A DNA stretch of 33,356 bases from Alphaproteobacteria bacterium (GTDB lineage: Bacteria; Pseudomonadota; Alphaproteobacteria; UBA9219; RFNS01). Made by a program: the position numbers and the translations under genes. The stretch lies in the NCBI GenBank assembly GCA_009927055.1, contig RFNS01000105.1, positions 1-33,356 on the forward strand, in the 5' to 3' direction. The notes beneath the pieces are model-generated. The model was not told the origin of the DNA. It saw only the letters and a list, made by a program, of their open reading frames with translations, and searched no databases. Positions 25,343 to 33,356 of this stretch are shown piece by piece; the first letter of the stretch is position 1; each line of letters starts with the position of its first letter.

Positions 25343-25744
25343 ATGAGCATTTTTCAGTCAGAACTCTTTACCGGCATTCGTGAACGCCTGTCATGGTTGA
25401 CCGAGCGGCAGCGCGTGCTGGCCGAAAATGTGGCCAACGCCAACACAGCCAATTACAAACCGCGTGATCTGGCCCCGCCCACCTTCGATGCGATGGTGAA
25501 AGCCTCAGGTCGTGTGATGCCAAAAGCAACCCACGCAGGGCACATGGCCATGGGCCCCAGCCTTTCGCCCAACACGGTGGAAGTGAAAGATTACAGCGCG
25601 CGCGATATTAAAATTAACGGCAACGCGGTCAGCCTTGAAGATCAGATGATCAAAGTATCCGAAACCGCCATGGACTATCAGGGCATGATTGGCCTGCTGC
25701 GCAAGTGGCAAAATATGTTCAAAGCTGTCTCGACACGGGTGTAA
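25343..25744 (+). CDS. flgB: flagellar basal-body rod protein FlgB
   Basis: MSIFQSELFTGIRERLSWLTERQRVLAENVANANTANYKPRDLAPPTF..., ...NAVSLEDQMIKVSETAMDYQ. Confidence 0.94.
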   Translation: MSIFQSELFTGIRERLSWLTERQRVLAENVANANTANYKPRDLAPPTFDAMVKASGRVMPKATHAGHMAMGPSLSPNTVEVKDYSARDIKINGNAVSLEDQMIKVSETAMDYQGMIGLLRKWQNMFKAVSTRV

Positions 25745-25745
25745 A

Positions 25746-26162
25746 ATGAGTGGTGATCTCTCCACAACCATGAACATCGCCACAAGCGGCCTGAAGGCGC
25801 AGGGCGCGCGCATGAAGGTGATTGCCGAAAATCTGGCCAACGCCAACAGCACAGCTACCACGCCGGGCGGCGAACCCTATAAACGGCAGGTGATCACTTT
25901 TCGCAGCGAGTTTGACAGGGCGTTGGGCGCCAACAAAGTGTCGGTGGCCGGCATCAAGACCGATAACAGCCAATTTAACCGCCGGTTTGATCCGTCTCAT
26001 CCCGCTGCCGATCCACAGGGCTATGTGCTGGTGTCAAACGTCAAGCCACTGATTGAGACACTGGATATGCGCGAGGCGCAAAAGAATTTCGATGCCAACA
26101 TCAGCGTGATCGAAGCTTCCCGCAGCATGATGCTGCGGACGCTTGATCTGCTGCGCCAGTAG
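25746..26162 (+). CDS. flgC: flagellar basal-body rod protein FlgC
   Basis: MNIATSGLKAQGARMKVIAENLANANSTATTPGGEPYKRQVITF..., ...MREAQKNFDANISVIEASRSMMLRTLDLLR. Confidence 0.95.
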   Translation: MSGDLSTTMNIATSGLKAQGARMKVIAENLANANSTATTPGGEPYKRQVITFRSEFDRALGANKVSVAGIKTDNSQFNRRFDPSHPAADPQGYVLVSNVKPLIETLDMREAQKNFDANISVIEASRSMMLRTLDLLRQ

Positions 26163-26172
26163 GAGGTTTATC

Positions 26173-26478
26173 ATGGTGTTTTCAGTCTCTGATGCCGTCT
26201 CGGCCTACAGCAAGGCGGGCAACCTTCCCTCTGTCAGCGGCATAGCCAAGGGCGGACAGGCCGGCGGCTTCGATGACATGCTGAAAAGCATGGTGGATGA
26301 TACGGTGGATAGTTTGCAGGCTGGTGAAAAAGCCACGCTGATGGCGGCACAAGGCAAAGGCAACATGGCCGATGTGGTGCTGGCCGTGAACAACGCCGAA
26401 AGCCTTCTCACCACCGTGGTTTCCATCCGCGATCGCGTGATTGGCGCCTACCAAGAAATTATGCGCACGGGCGTGTAG
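26173..26478 (+). CDS. fliE: flagellar hook-basal body complex protein FliE
   Basis: ...FDDMLKSMVDDTVDSLQAGEKATLMAAQGKGNMADVVLAVNNAESLLTTVVSIRDRVIGAYQEIMRTGV. Confidence 0.93.
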   Translation: MVFSVSDAVSAYSKAGNLPSVSGIAKGGQAGGFDDMLKSMVDDTVDSLQAGEKATLMAAQGKGNMADVVLAVNNAESLLTTVVSIRDRVIGAYQEIMRTGV

Positions 26479-26685
26479 GATATATTTTACTTTTCTCCCG
26501 CTCGAGAAGAATCTCCATGCTGCCGGGTGTTCTTTTGGTTTGATATTCGGTTTGATATTATGCCTCTCTCTTTGAGATGAGGGCATGCCTTGACCCTTGG
26601 CAAGATTCTAAGAGTGCACTGCAAACCCACAGGTTTGCGGTGGTGCGGGCGCGTGGGTATGATGAGACCTCTAGCGGAGGAACAC

Positions 26686-27822
26686 ATGCTGATCGGCTGC
26701 CCCAAAGAAATTAAAAATCACGAATATCGCGTTGGCTTAACGCCCGCGAGCGTGAGAGAGCTGGTGCAAAACGGCCATAAGGTGATGATCCAGTCGGGTG
26801 CTGGCGATGAGATTGGGCTGGATGATGCGCAATATCATGCCGCGGGGGCTGAGCTGGTTAGCGATGCTGCCACAATTTTTTCTCAGGCCGAGATGGTGGT
26901 GAAAGTCAAAGAACCGCAGGCGAAAGAATGCGCGCAGCTGCGTGCGGGCCAGCTGCTGTTTACCTATCTGCACCTTGCCCCAGACCCGGAGCAGACCAAG
27001 GCCCTGATCCAATCAAACTGCGTGGCCATTGCCTATGAAACAGTCACCGATAAGCAGGGGCGCTTGCCGCTGCTGGCCCCCATGTCAGAGGTGGCGGGGC
27101 GCATGGCCGTGCAGGCGGGCGCGCACTATTTAGAAAAAGCGCAGGGCGGTCGTGGCATGCTGCTGGGCGGTGTGCCGGGCGTGGCGCCCGCGCGGGTGGT
27201 GATTATTGGCGGCGGTGTGGTGGGGTACAACAGCGCGCGCATTGCCGTGGGCATGGGGGCCGATGTGGTGGTGCTGGATAAATCGATTGCGCGCCTGGCC
27301 GAATTAGATCGTGAATTTAGAAACAGCGTTCGCACGCTTTATGCCACAAGCGATGCGATTGAAGAACAAGTGCTGCGCGCCGATGTGGTGATTGGCGCCG
27401 TGCTGGTGCCCGGAGACGCGGCGCCAAAATTGGTCAGCCGCGCCATGGTTTCGCGCATGAAGCGCGGATCGGTGATTGTGGATGTGGCGATTGATCAGGG
27501 TGGGTGCGTTGAAACGGCCAAGGCCACCACGCACGCTGATCCGGTTTATGTGGTCGATGGTGTTATTCACTATTGCGTGGCGAACATGCCCGGCGCTGTG
27601 GCCCGCACCAGCACCTTTGCGCTGAATAACGCTACGCTGCCTTATACACTCGCGCTGGCCAACAAAGGGTGGCTGCAGGCATGCCGTGATGACGAAGGGT
27701 TGCGCAACGGCCTGAATGTGGCCAACGGGCGCATTACATGCCCCGGCGTGGCCCATGCGCTGAATTATCCGTTGCTTTCGGCGAATGATGCGATTGCAAC
27801 CGGCGCCAAGCGCGCGGCATAA
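26686..27822 (+). CDS. ald: alanine dehydrogenase
   Basis: [40 protein letters not shown]..., [64 protein letters not shown]. Confidence 0.97.
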   Translation: MLIGCPKEIKNHEYRVGLTPASVRELVQNGHKVMIQSGAGDEIGLDDAQYHAAGAELVSDAATIFSQAEMVVKVKEPQAKECAQLRAGQLLFTYLHLAPDPEQTKALIQSNCVAIAYETVTDKQGRLPLLAPMSEVAGRMAVQAGAHYLEKAQGGRGMLLGGVPGVAPARVVIIGGGVVGYNSARIAVGMGADVVVLDKSIARLAELDREFRNSVRTLYATSDAIEEQVLRADVVIGAVLVPGDAAPKLVSRAMVSRMKRGSVIVDVAIDQGGCVETAKATTHADPVYVVDGVIHYCVANMPGAVARTSTFALNNATLPYTLALANKGWLQACRDDEGLRNGLNVANGRITCPGVAHALNYPLLSANDAIATGAKRAA

Positions 27823-29036
27823 AAACCATCGGTGCCATCAGCGCTGGCCAGCCATTGTTTTTGGCTGATCAGCGCGGCGTTGCCCGATTGAGTGAACGCG
27901 GCCGTCATATCAGCATTTTCGCATTGTGCGAGCGAGCATGTGGCGTAAACAACATGACCATCTTTTTTCACAAGGGTGAATGCGGCCGATAATAATTGCC
28001 ATTGTGTGGCGTGAAGTTTTTCCCAATCGGCTGGTTTTGTCCATCGCGCATCGGGGTTTCTGCGCCATGTGCCTGTGCCGCTGCAGGGGGCATCGATCAA
28101 AACAACATCAAACTTTCCGGCGAATGGGATTGTTGAATAATCTTGCGATAATTCATGCAGCAAAAAAGTTTGAATGTTTTGGGCGCCGGCCAGCCGTGCA
28201 CGACGTTTAAGTTCATCCAGCTTTTTTTTGCTGATATCGCACGCCACAATCTGCCCTTTGTTGTGCATGGTTGCGGCCATGGCCAGCGTTTTGCCGCCAG
28301 CGCCTGCACATAAATCTAGCACCAGCATGCCTGGCGCAGCACCCACCATAGCGGCCACTTGCTGGCTGGCGGAATCTTGCACATCGGCCCGGCCATCCTT
28401 CAAACAGGACAGCGCGCCAAAGGCCACGCGATTGCTCAGGCGTATGCCAAAATCGGTTTTCTCGATTGTGGTGGCGTTGTACCCAGCGGCGATCATGTCC
28501 TTCAACACATCATCGCGCCTGGCTTTCAGCGCATTCACCCGCAAATCGACAGAGGCGACGTGTTGTTGCGCCAGCAACTCGGCTGCAAAATTTTCAGCCA
28601 AACTTGTTTTAAGTGTGTCAAAGGCCCAGTCAGGACACTCAAGCCAATAATTTTCTGGCATCTTAAAATCATCAAACTTTTTTGCAAGAAAATGGTCAAG
28701 CAGTTTTTTTTCTGTCTCACTTAAAGCATGTGGCGCGTAGGTGCCCCCACAAAATATGTCATGAATATCGGCGGATGAATTTTTCTGCATCATGGCTAAA
28801 TAAGCCAGCATGATGTGGCGTGTGGGATTGCCCATTTTTTGGCCAACACACCAGTTTAATCGCGCATAGTGGCGCACGATATCATAAACAGTTTGGCTGA
28901 TTGCCGCCCGATCTTTAGAGCCAATATATCGACGCGCACGAAAAAAATCGCCGCACAAAATATCCAGCCGTTTTTGCGTTTGCTGCCATATATCTAAAAT
29001 TTCGATGACTGTCGCCATGCGCGCCGGCGTTTTCAT
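27765..29036 (-). CDS. RsmB/NOP family class I SAM-dependent RNA methyltransferase
   Basis: VLDLCAGAGGKTLAMAA, VLIDAPCSGTGTWRRNPDARW, VVYATCSLAQCEN (the two catalytic Cys motifs). Confidence 0.93.
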   Translation of the reverse strand: MKTPARMATVIEILDIWQQTQKRLDILCGDFFRARRYIGSKDRAAISQTVYDIVRHYARLNWCVGQKMGNPTRHIMLAYLAMMQKNSSADIHDIFCGGTYAPHALSETEKKLLDHFLAKKFDDFKMPENYWLECPDWAFDTLKTSLAENFAAELLAQQHVASVDLRVNALKARRDDVLKDMIAAGYNATTIEKTDFGIRLSNRVAFGALSCLKDGRADVQDSASQQVAAMVGAAPGMLVLDLCAGAGGKTLAMAATMHNKGQIVACDISKKKLDELKRRARLAGAQNIQTFLLHELSQDYSTIPFAGKFDVVLIDAPCSGTGTWRRNPDARWTKPADWEKLHATQWQLLSAAFTLVKKDGHVVYATCSLAQCENADMTAAFTQSGNAALISQKQWLASADGTDGFYAARLAPVAIASFAESNG

Positions 29037-30655
29037 GATAAGGCAGGCAGCGTCATGACAAAGCGCGCCCCTTCTATTTTTCCATCGGGCGCTGTGCGGT
29101 TGCTGGCCTCAATCGTGCCGCCATGACCTTCAATAATCTGTTTTGAAATAGAAAGGCCAAGACCCGAATGCTTGCCATATTCCTCGCCCGCCGGGCGTTC
29201 TGAGTAAAATCTATCAAAAATGGCGACCAGTTTGTTTTCAGGGATGCCGGGGCCATCATCATCGACAATAATTTTTATTTTTTTGTTGTCGTTCTGCACA
29301 GAAATGCACACAGGCTTGTGGGGCGGAGAAAACGACAGAGCATTATCTGTCAGATTGGTCAGCACCTGCATCAGGCGGCTGGCAATGCCCGATACCTGCC
29401 ACTCTGCAGGAATGGGGGTGGTCAGTTGAAGGCGCGGCGGTAATGAAAGATCGGGCGTCGAATATAAATCGCACAGTGTGGTGAGGAGTTGTGACAACCC
29501 CACAGGCTGCATGGCCGCGCGGCTCAGCTCAGCCTCCAGGCGTGAGGCGGTAGAGGTATCGGTGATCAGGCGATCCAGCCTATCGACATCATCGCGAATG
29601 ATGGAAAGGAGTTTTTGCTGCTGGCCAGAATCTTTGACGCGCTGAAGCGTTTCAACCGCACTGCGCAGCGAGGTGAGGGGGTTTTTCAGCTCGTGCGCTA
29701 CATCGGCTGCAAAATGTTCAATGGCGGTGAGGCGCTGAATAAGCGCCTGCGTGGTGCTGCGCAATGCGGTTGATAATTCTCCCAGCTCATCCTGCCGCAT
29801 GGAAAGATCGGGGATCGTGCGATGCGACAAGCGCCCCAGCGTAATGGCGTTGCCCGCACTGGCTGGAATATCGCGCACAGCGGCGGCAAGGCGGCTGAGT
29901 GGTTCGGTAATCGTGTAAGACAGATAGTAAGAAACAAGCAGCGTAAAGCAAAACACCGCCACAAAAATTTGAATAATATCGGCCTGCACATTGCTTAACC
30001 CCTTATCAATCGGGCTGCCATCTTTGGTCAGCAAAATGGCGCCCAACACTTTTTTATATCGCTGCACCGGCACCGCCACACCCAGCAGAAGCTTTCCATC
30101 GTCCATCTGCCACAGTTGTTTTGCTGTTTCGCCCCCCGCGGCTTCTGTGACAATTGGGTATTGCCGCCCCGTATCGGCGGCATTTTCAACATAGTGCGGA
30201 TATTCCCGCGTCGCCCTGAAATAGGGCTGAAGCCAATCAAAAAAATTGACCAAGATTTCTTTCAAACCGTGGGTGTGAGGCGGCAGGGCCGAAAGTTGTT
30301 CGATCTGAATATCCTGTCCGCGCTTGCCCACCAGCGTGCGACTATCGGCCAGCTGGGTTAAATCGGCATCGAACAACCTCACACGCCCTTGCTTGTCATC
30401 GACCATGCGGCGCACAAGATTGGCGGCGAGATCGGCCGAGAGAGATGGGTTTTCCTCATAATCTAGCACGGCGGCACTTTCGGCCACGGCCATGCTGACC
30501 AGCTTGGCTTCCGATTGCAGCAGCGCAAATTCGTTCGCAATCAGGCGTTCTTCATAATCGCCCACATAGAAAAAACTGGCCACCAGCAGCACAGGCGCAA
30601 GGGCGTTAACCGCCAGAATGCGCCAGGTAAGCGCCGAGATGCGCGGACGCTTCAT
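29033..30655 (-). CDS. chvG: stimulus-sensing histidine kinase, ChvG-like
   Basis: 540 aa. Two TM, HAMP, H-box FAADVAHELKNPLTSLRSAVETL, N-box LTDNALSF, GLGLSISKQIIEGHGG. Coupled to a ChvI-like regulator and next to pckA. Confidence 0.85.
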   Translation of the reverse strand: MKRPRISALTWRILAVNALAPVLLVASFFYVGDYEERLIANEFALLQSEAKLVSMAVAESAAVLDYEENPSLSADLAANLVRRMVDDKQGRVRLFDADLTQLADSRTLVGKRGQDIQIEQLSALPPHTHGLKEILVNFFDWLQPYFRATREYPHYVENAADTGRQYPIVTEAAGGETAKQLWQMDDGKLLLGVAVPVQRYKKVLGAILLTKDGSPIDKGLSNVQADIIQIFVAVFCFTLLVSYYLSYTITEPLSRLAAAVRDIPASAGNAITLGRLSHRTIPDLSMRQDELGELSTALRSTTQALIQRLTAIEHFAADVAHELKNPLTSLRSAVETLQRVKDSGQQQKLLSIIRDDVDRLDRLITDTSTASRLEAELSRAAMQPVGLSQLLTTLCDLYSTPDLSLPPRLQLTTPIPAEWQVSGIASRLMQVLTNLTDNALSFSPPHKPVCISVQNDNKKIKIIVDDDGPGIPENKLVAIFDRFYSERPAGEEYGKHSGLGLSISKQIIEGHGGTIEASNRTAPDGKIEGARFVMTLPALS

Positions 30656-31359
30656 TATTCTTTATACCGATAGCCCACGCCATAGAGCGTTTCGATTTGA
30701 GAGAAATCGGTATCCACTTCGCGGAATTTTTTCCGCAGGCGCTTCACATGGCTGTCAATGGTGCGGTCATCAACATAAATGTTTTCGCCATAGGCTGAAT
30801 CCATTAGCTGATCGCGGTTTTTAACGTGCCCTGGGCGCTGGGCCAGGGTTTTGACCAGCAAAAATTCGGTCACGGTTAAATCAACCGCTTTGCCTTTCCA
30901 GGTGCATAAATGTTTTCCGTTATCCAGCACCAGATCACCGCGCACCATGACGGCCGAAGGATCATCGGGCGCGGTCGATTGCCGCAACTGTTCGCGCCGC
31001 AAGATCGAGCGGATGCGCTCAATCAACAATCGTTGAGAAAACGGTTTGGTAATATAATCATCGGCCCCCATGCGCAGGCCCATAATTTCGTCCACCTCTT
31101 CGTCTTTGCTGGTTAGAAAAATAACCGGCATTTTTTGTGTCAAGTGGTGCCCGCGCAATTTCTGCATCAACTCCATGCCATTCAGGCGCGGCATTTTGAT
31201 ATCGAGCACCGCCAAATCGACAGGGCGGATGCTCAGGGCATTCCACGCTTCTTCACCATCATGATAGGTGCGCACATCAAAACCTTCTGCCTCAAGCGCG
31301 AGGCTGACAGACGTGACAATATTGCGATCATCATCGACAAGGGCGATGGATTGTGACAT
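30655..31359 (-). CDS. chvI: ChvI-like OmpR-family response regulator
   Basis: [39 protein letters not shown]...[22 protein letters not shown]...[35 protein letters not shown]...[15 protein letters not shown]. Confidence 0.9.
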   Translation of the reverse strand: MSQSIALVDDDRNIVTSVSLALEAEGFDVRTYHDGEEAWNALSIRPVDLAVLDIKMPRLNGMELMQKLRGHHLTQKMPVIFLTSKDEEVDEIMGLRMGADDYITKPFSQRLLIERIRSILRREQLRQSTAPDDPSAVMVRGDLVLDNGKHLCTWKGKAVDLTVTEFLLVKTLAQRPGHVKNRDQLMDSAYGENIYVDDRTIDSHVKRLRKKFREVDTDFSQIETLYGVGYRYKE

Positions 31360-31406
31360 GGGGCCTCCAGTTTAACCTGTTGTGATGTAACATATTTTTG
31401 CAACAG

Positions 31407-31424
31407 CGCAATGAAAGAATTGCG
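31407..31424. promoter_or_regulatory. inverted repeat in chvI-pckA intergenic region (candidate operator)
   Basis: CGCAAT-GAAAGA-ATTGCG, perfect 6-bp arms. Confidence 0.35.
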
Positions 31425-31480
31425 TTAATCATACGGCTTCTGTAAATGTTTTCATAGTTAACCCCAATTTGGAGAATAGT

Positions 31481-33124
31481 ATGTCCCCCATGCGCGCCAA
31501 TCTTAAAGTTATTAACAATGAAGGAACAGCTTCCATGATCCCTCCTCAGGTCGATCTTTCTTATGTCGGTCTCTCACGTTTGGCCGCGGTTCATGCCAAT
31601 CTTTCGCCTGCGGCGCTGTATCAAGAATCGCTGGCCCGTCAGGAGGCGGATTTAACCGCCGATGGCGCCCTGCGCGCGCTGACAGGCAGCCACACAGGCC
31701 GCTCGCCTAATGATAAATTTGTGGTGCGCGATGCCAGCACCGAAAATGTGGTGGATTGGGGCAAAGTGAACCAGCCCATCAGCCCTGAGGCGTTTGATAA
31801 ATTGCACCAGCGCATGATGCAGTGGGCGCAGGGACGTGAAGTTTTTGTGCAAGATTTGCTGTGCGGTGCCGATGAAACTTATCGCCTGCCAGTGCGTTTT
31901 GTCACCCAGTTTGCCTGGCACAGCTTGTTTGTGCGCAACATGTTTATTCGCCCCACCGCCGAGCAGCTGGCCGCCCACAACCCCGAATTTACGGTGATTG
32001 ATTTTCCGCATTTCGAAGCGATCCCCGAACAAGATGGCGTGCGCAGCCCCACCTTCATTCTGGTCAACTTTGCGAAGAAGCTGATTTTGATTGGCGGCAC
32101 AGCCTATGCCGGCGAGATGAAAAAATCCATCTTCACCATCATGAACTATGTGCTGCCCGAACGCGGGGTGATGCCCATGCACGCCAGTGCCAACATGGGC
32201 CAAGAGGGTGATGTGTGCATTTTCTTTGGCTTGTCGGGCACCGGCAAAACCACTTTGTCGGCCGATGCCAGCCGCACGCTGATTGGCGATGATGAACATG
32301 GCTGGACTGATCATGGCGTGTTTAACTTTGAAGGGGGCTGTTATGCCAAGGCTATTCGCCTGAATGCCGTGCAGGAGCCTGAAATTTATGCGGCCAGCAA
32401 GCGCTTTGGCACTGTGCTGGAAAACGTGGTGCTGCAAGATGGCACCCACGAGGTTGACTTTGATGATAACCGCCATGCCGAAAATTCGCGCAGCTGCTAT
32501 CCGGTCGATTTTATTCCGAACGCCAGCCCCACGGGCCTTGGCGGCACGCCCAAAAACATCATTATGCTGACGTGCGACGCGTTTGGTGTTCTGCCCCCTG
32601 TATCAAAACTGACGGCCGAGCAGGCGATGTATCATTTCCTCTCTGGCTATACTGCCCGCGTGGCCGGAACAGAACGCGGCGTGACAGAACCGCAGGCTAC
32701 CTTCAGCACTTGTTTTGGTGCGCCGTTTATGCCCCGCCCCCCTGGTGTTTATGCCAAACTGCTGGGCGAAAAAATCGCCTATCACAAGGTGCAATGCTGG
32801 CTGGTCAACACCGGCTGGACAGGCGGCGCCCACGGCCAGGGGCAGCGCATGCCCATTCACGTCACCCGTGCGCTGGTGCGCGCCATTCTCGATGGCACGC
32901 TGGCCAAGGTTGACTTTGCCGATGATGGCGTCTTTGGCCTGAGCGTGCCGAAGGCGTTTGAAGGTGTTTCTGAAAACCTGTTGCACCCGCGTCAATCGTG
33001 GGCCGATAAAGCCGCGTATGATAAGCAAGCCGCCCATGTGGCCAAACTTTTTGCCGATAATTTCAAAAAGTACGAAGCGCAAGTGACCGATGCGGTGAAG
33101 GCCGCCGCCATGCGCGGGGTTTAA
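31481..33124 (+). CDS. pckA: phosphoenolpyruvate carboxykinase (ATP)
   Basis: [76 protein letters not shown] at 31481 with GGAGA upstream. Confidence 0.97.
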   Translation: MSPMRANLKVINNEGTASMIPPQVDLSYVGLSRLAAVHANLSPAALYQESLARQEADLTADGALRALTGSHTGRSPNDKFVVRDASTENVVDWGKVNQPISPEAFDKLHQRMMQWAQGREVFVQDLLCGADETYRLPVRFVTQFAWHSLFVRNMFIRPTAEQLAAHNPEFTVIDFPHFEAIPEQDGVRSPTFILVNFAKKLILIGGTAYAGEMKKSIFTIMNYVLPERGVMPMHASANMGQEGDVCIFFGLSGTGKTTLSADASRTLIGDDEHGWTDHGVFNFEGGCYAKAIRLNAVQEPEIYAASKRFGTVLENVVLQDGTHEVDFDDNRHAENSRSCYPVDFIPNASPTGLGGTPKNIIMLTCDAFGVLPPVSKLTAEQAMYHFLSGYTARVAGTERGVTEPQATFSTCFGAPFMPRPPGVYAKLLGEKIAYHKVQCWLVNTGWTGGAHGQGQRMPIHVTRALVRAILDGTLAKVDFADDGVFGLSVPKAFEGVSENLLHPRQSWADKAAYDKQAAHVAKLFADNFKKYEAQVTDAVKAAAMRGV

Positions 33125-33261
33125 GAGAGGGCAAAAGAGTTTTTTTATTCAATATCCACAATTTTTATGCTGTTTGGCCAGATACGCCTGCTATTTCAGG
33201 CAAGTATGGGATTTTTCCCTTGTTTTTTGCTGATGAAATGTGTAGCATGGTGCTGACAATT

Positions 33262-33300
33262 AAAAGCCCCGATGCGGAAGGCCGCAGGCGGGGTTTTTTG
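33262..33300 (+). terminator. Rho-independent terminator
   Basis: Two-part stem CCCCG-A-TGCGG-AAGG-CCGCA-GG-CGGGG followed by TTTTTT. Confidence 0.85.
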
Positions 33301-33356
33301 TTTTAAGGGCCATGCTCGCGTCATGAATGGGCCGAGTGCACCGCACTAAGAAAGGA

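Noticed and set aside
31652-32476. 274-aa minus-strand ORF
   Set aside because: Antisense of pckA, no domain.
1-33356. CRISPR array, transposase, integrase, prophage, toxin-antitoxin or restriction-modification system
   Set aside because: I looked for regularly spaced direct repeats, phage and IS signatures, and defence-gene motifs and found none. Conserved housekeeping genes dominate.

Overview
The window is a mostly ordinary alphaproteobacterial chromosomal segment, densely coding on both strands. From left to right, the supported genes are: sucA (minus, runs off the left edge); a PIG-L/LmbE deacetylase; clpX, an orphan gene, lon and hupB; a SapC-family protein with an oligopeptide-binding protein; a two-gene glycosyltransferase/capsule-like cassette; a class I methyltransferase; an M48 lipoprotein protease divergent from two tiny membrane proteins; a thioesterase and a TrmH/SpoU-family RNA methyltransferase; tRNA-Val(UAC); an FkbM methyltransferase; tRNA(CAU); a PH-domain protein; trxB; ubiG; a nitrilase-family hydrolase, grxC and comF; an NDUFAF5-like methyltransferase; a PAS histidine kinase; a fliP/fliO/helical protein/flhB-C-like operon divergent from flgB-flgC-fliE; ald; an RsmB-like methyltransferase; a ChvG/ChvI-like two-component system; and pckA. 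I saw no CRISPR array, transposase, integrase or prophage. Three copies of a composite inverted REP/MITE-like element are directly visible. The least explained loci are: the orphan gene between clpX and lon; the His-rich pair of small membrane proteins beside the M48 protease; the glycan cassette at 11.1-12.7 kb; the small helical protein in the fliP operon; and the structured pckA 3' region with a possible short transcript. None of these clearly shows a new defence or catalytic system. They are candidates only.
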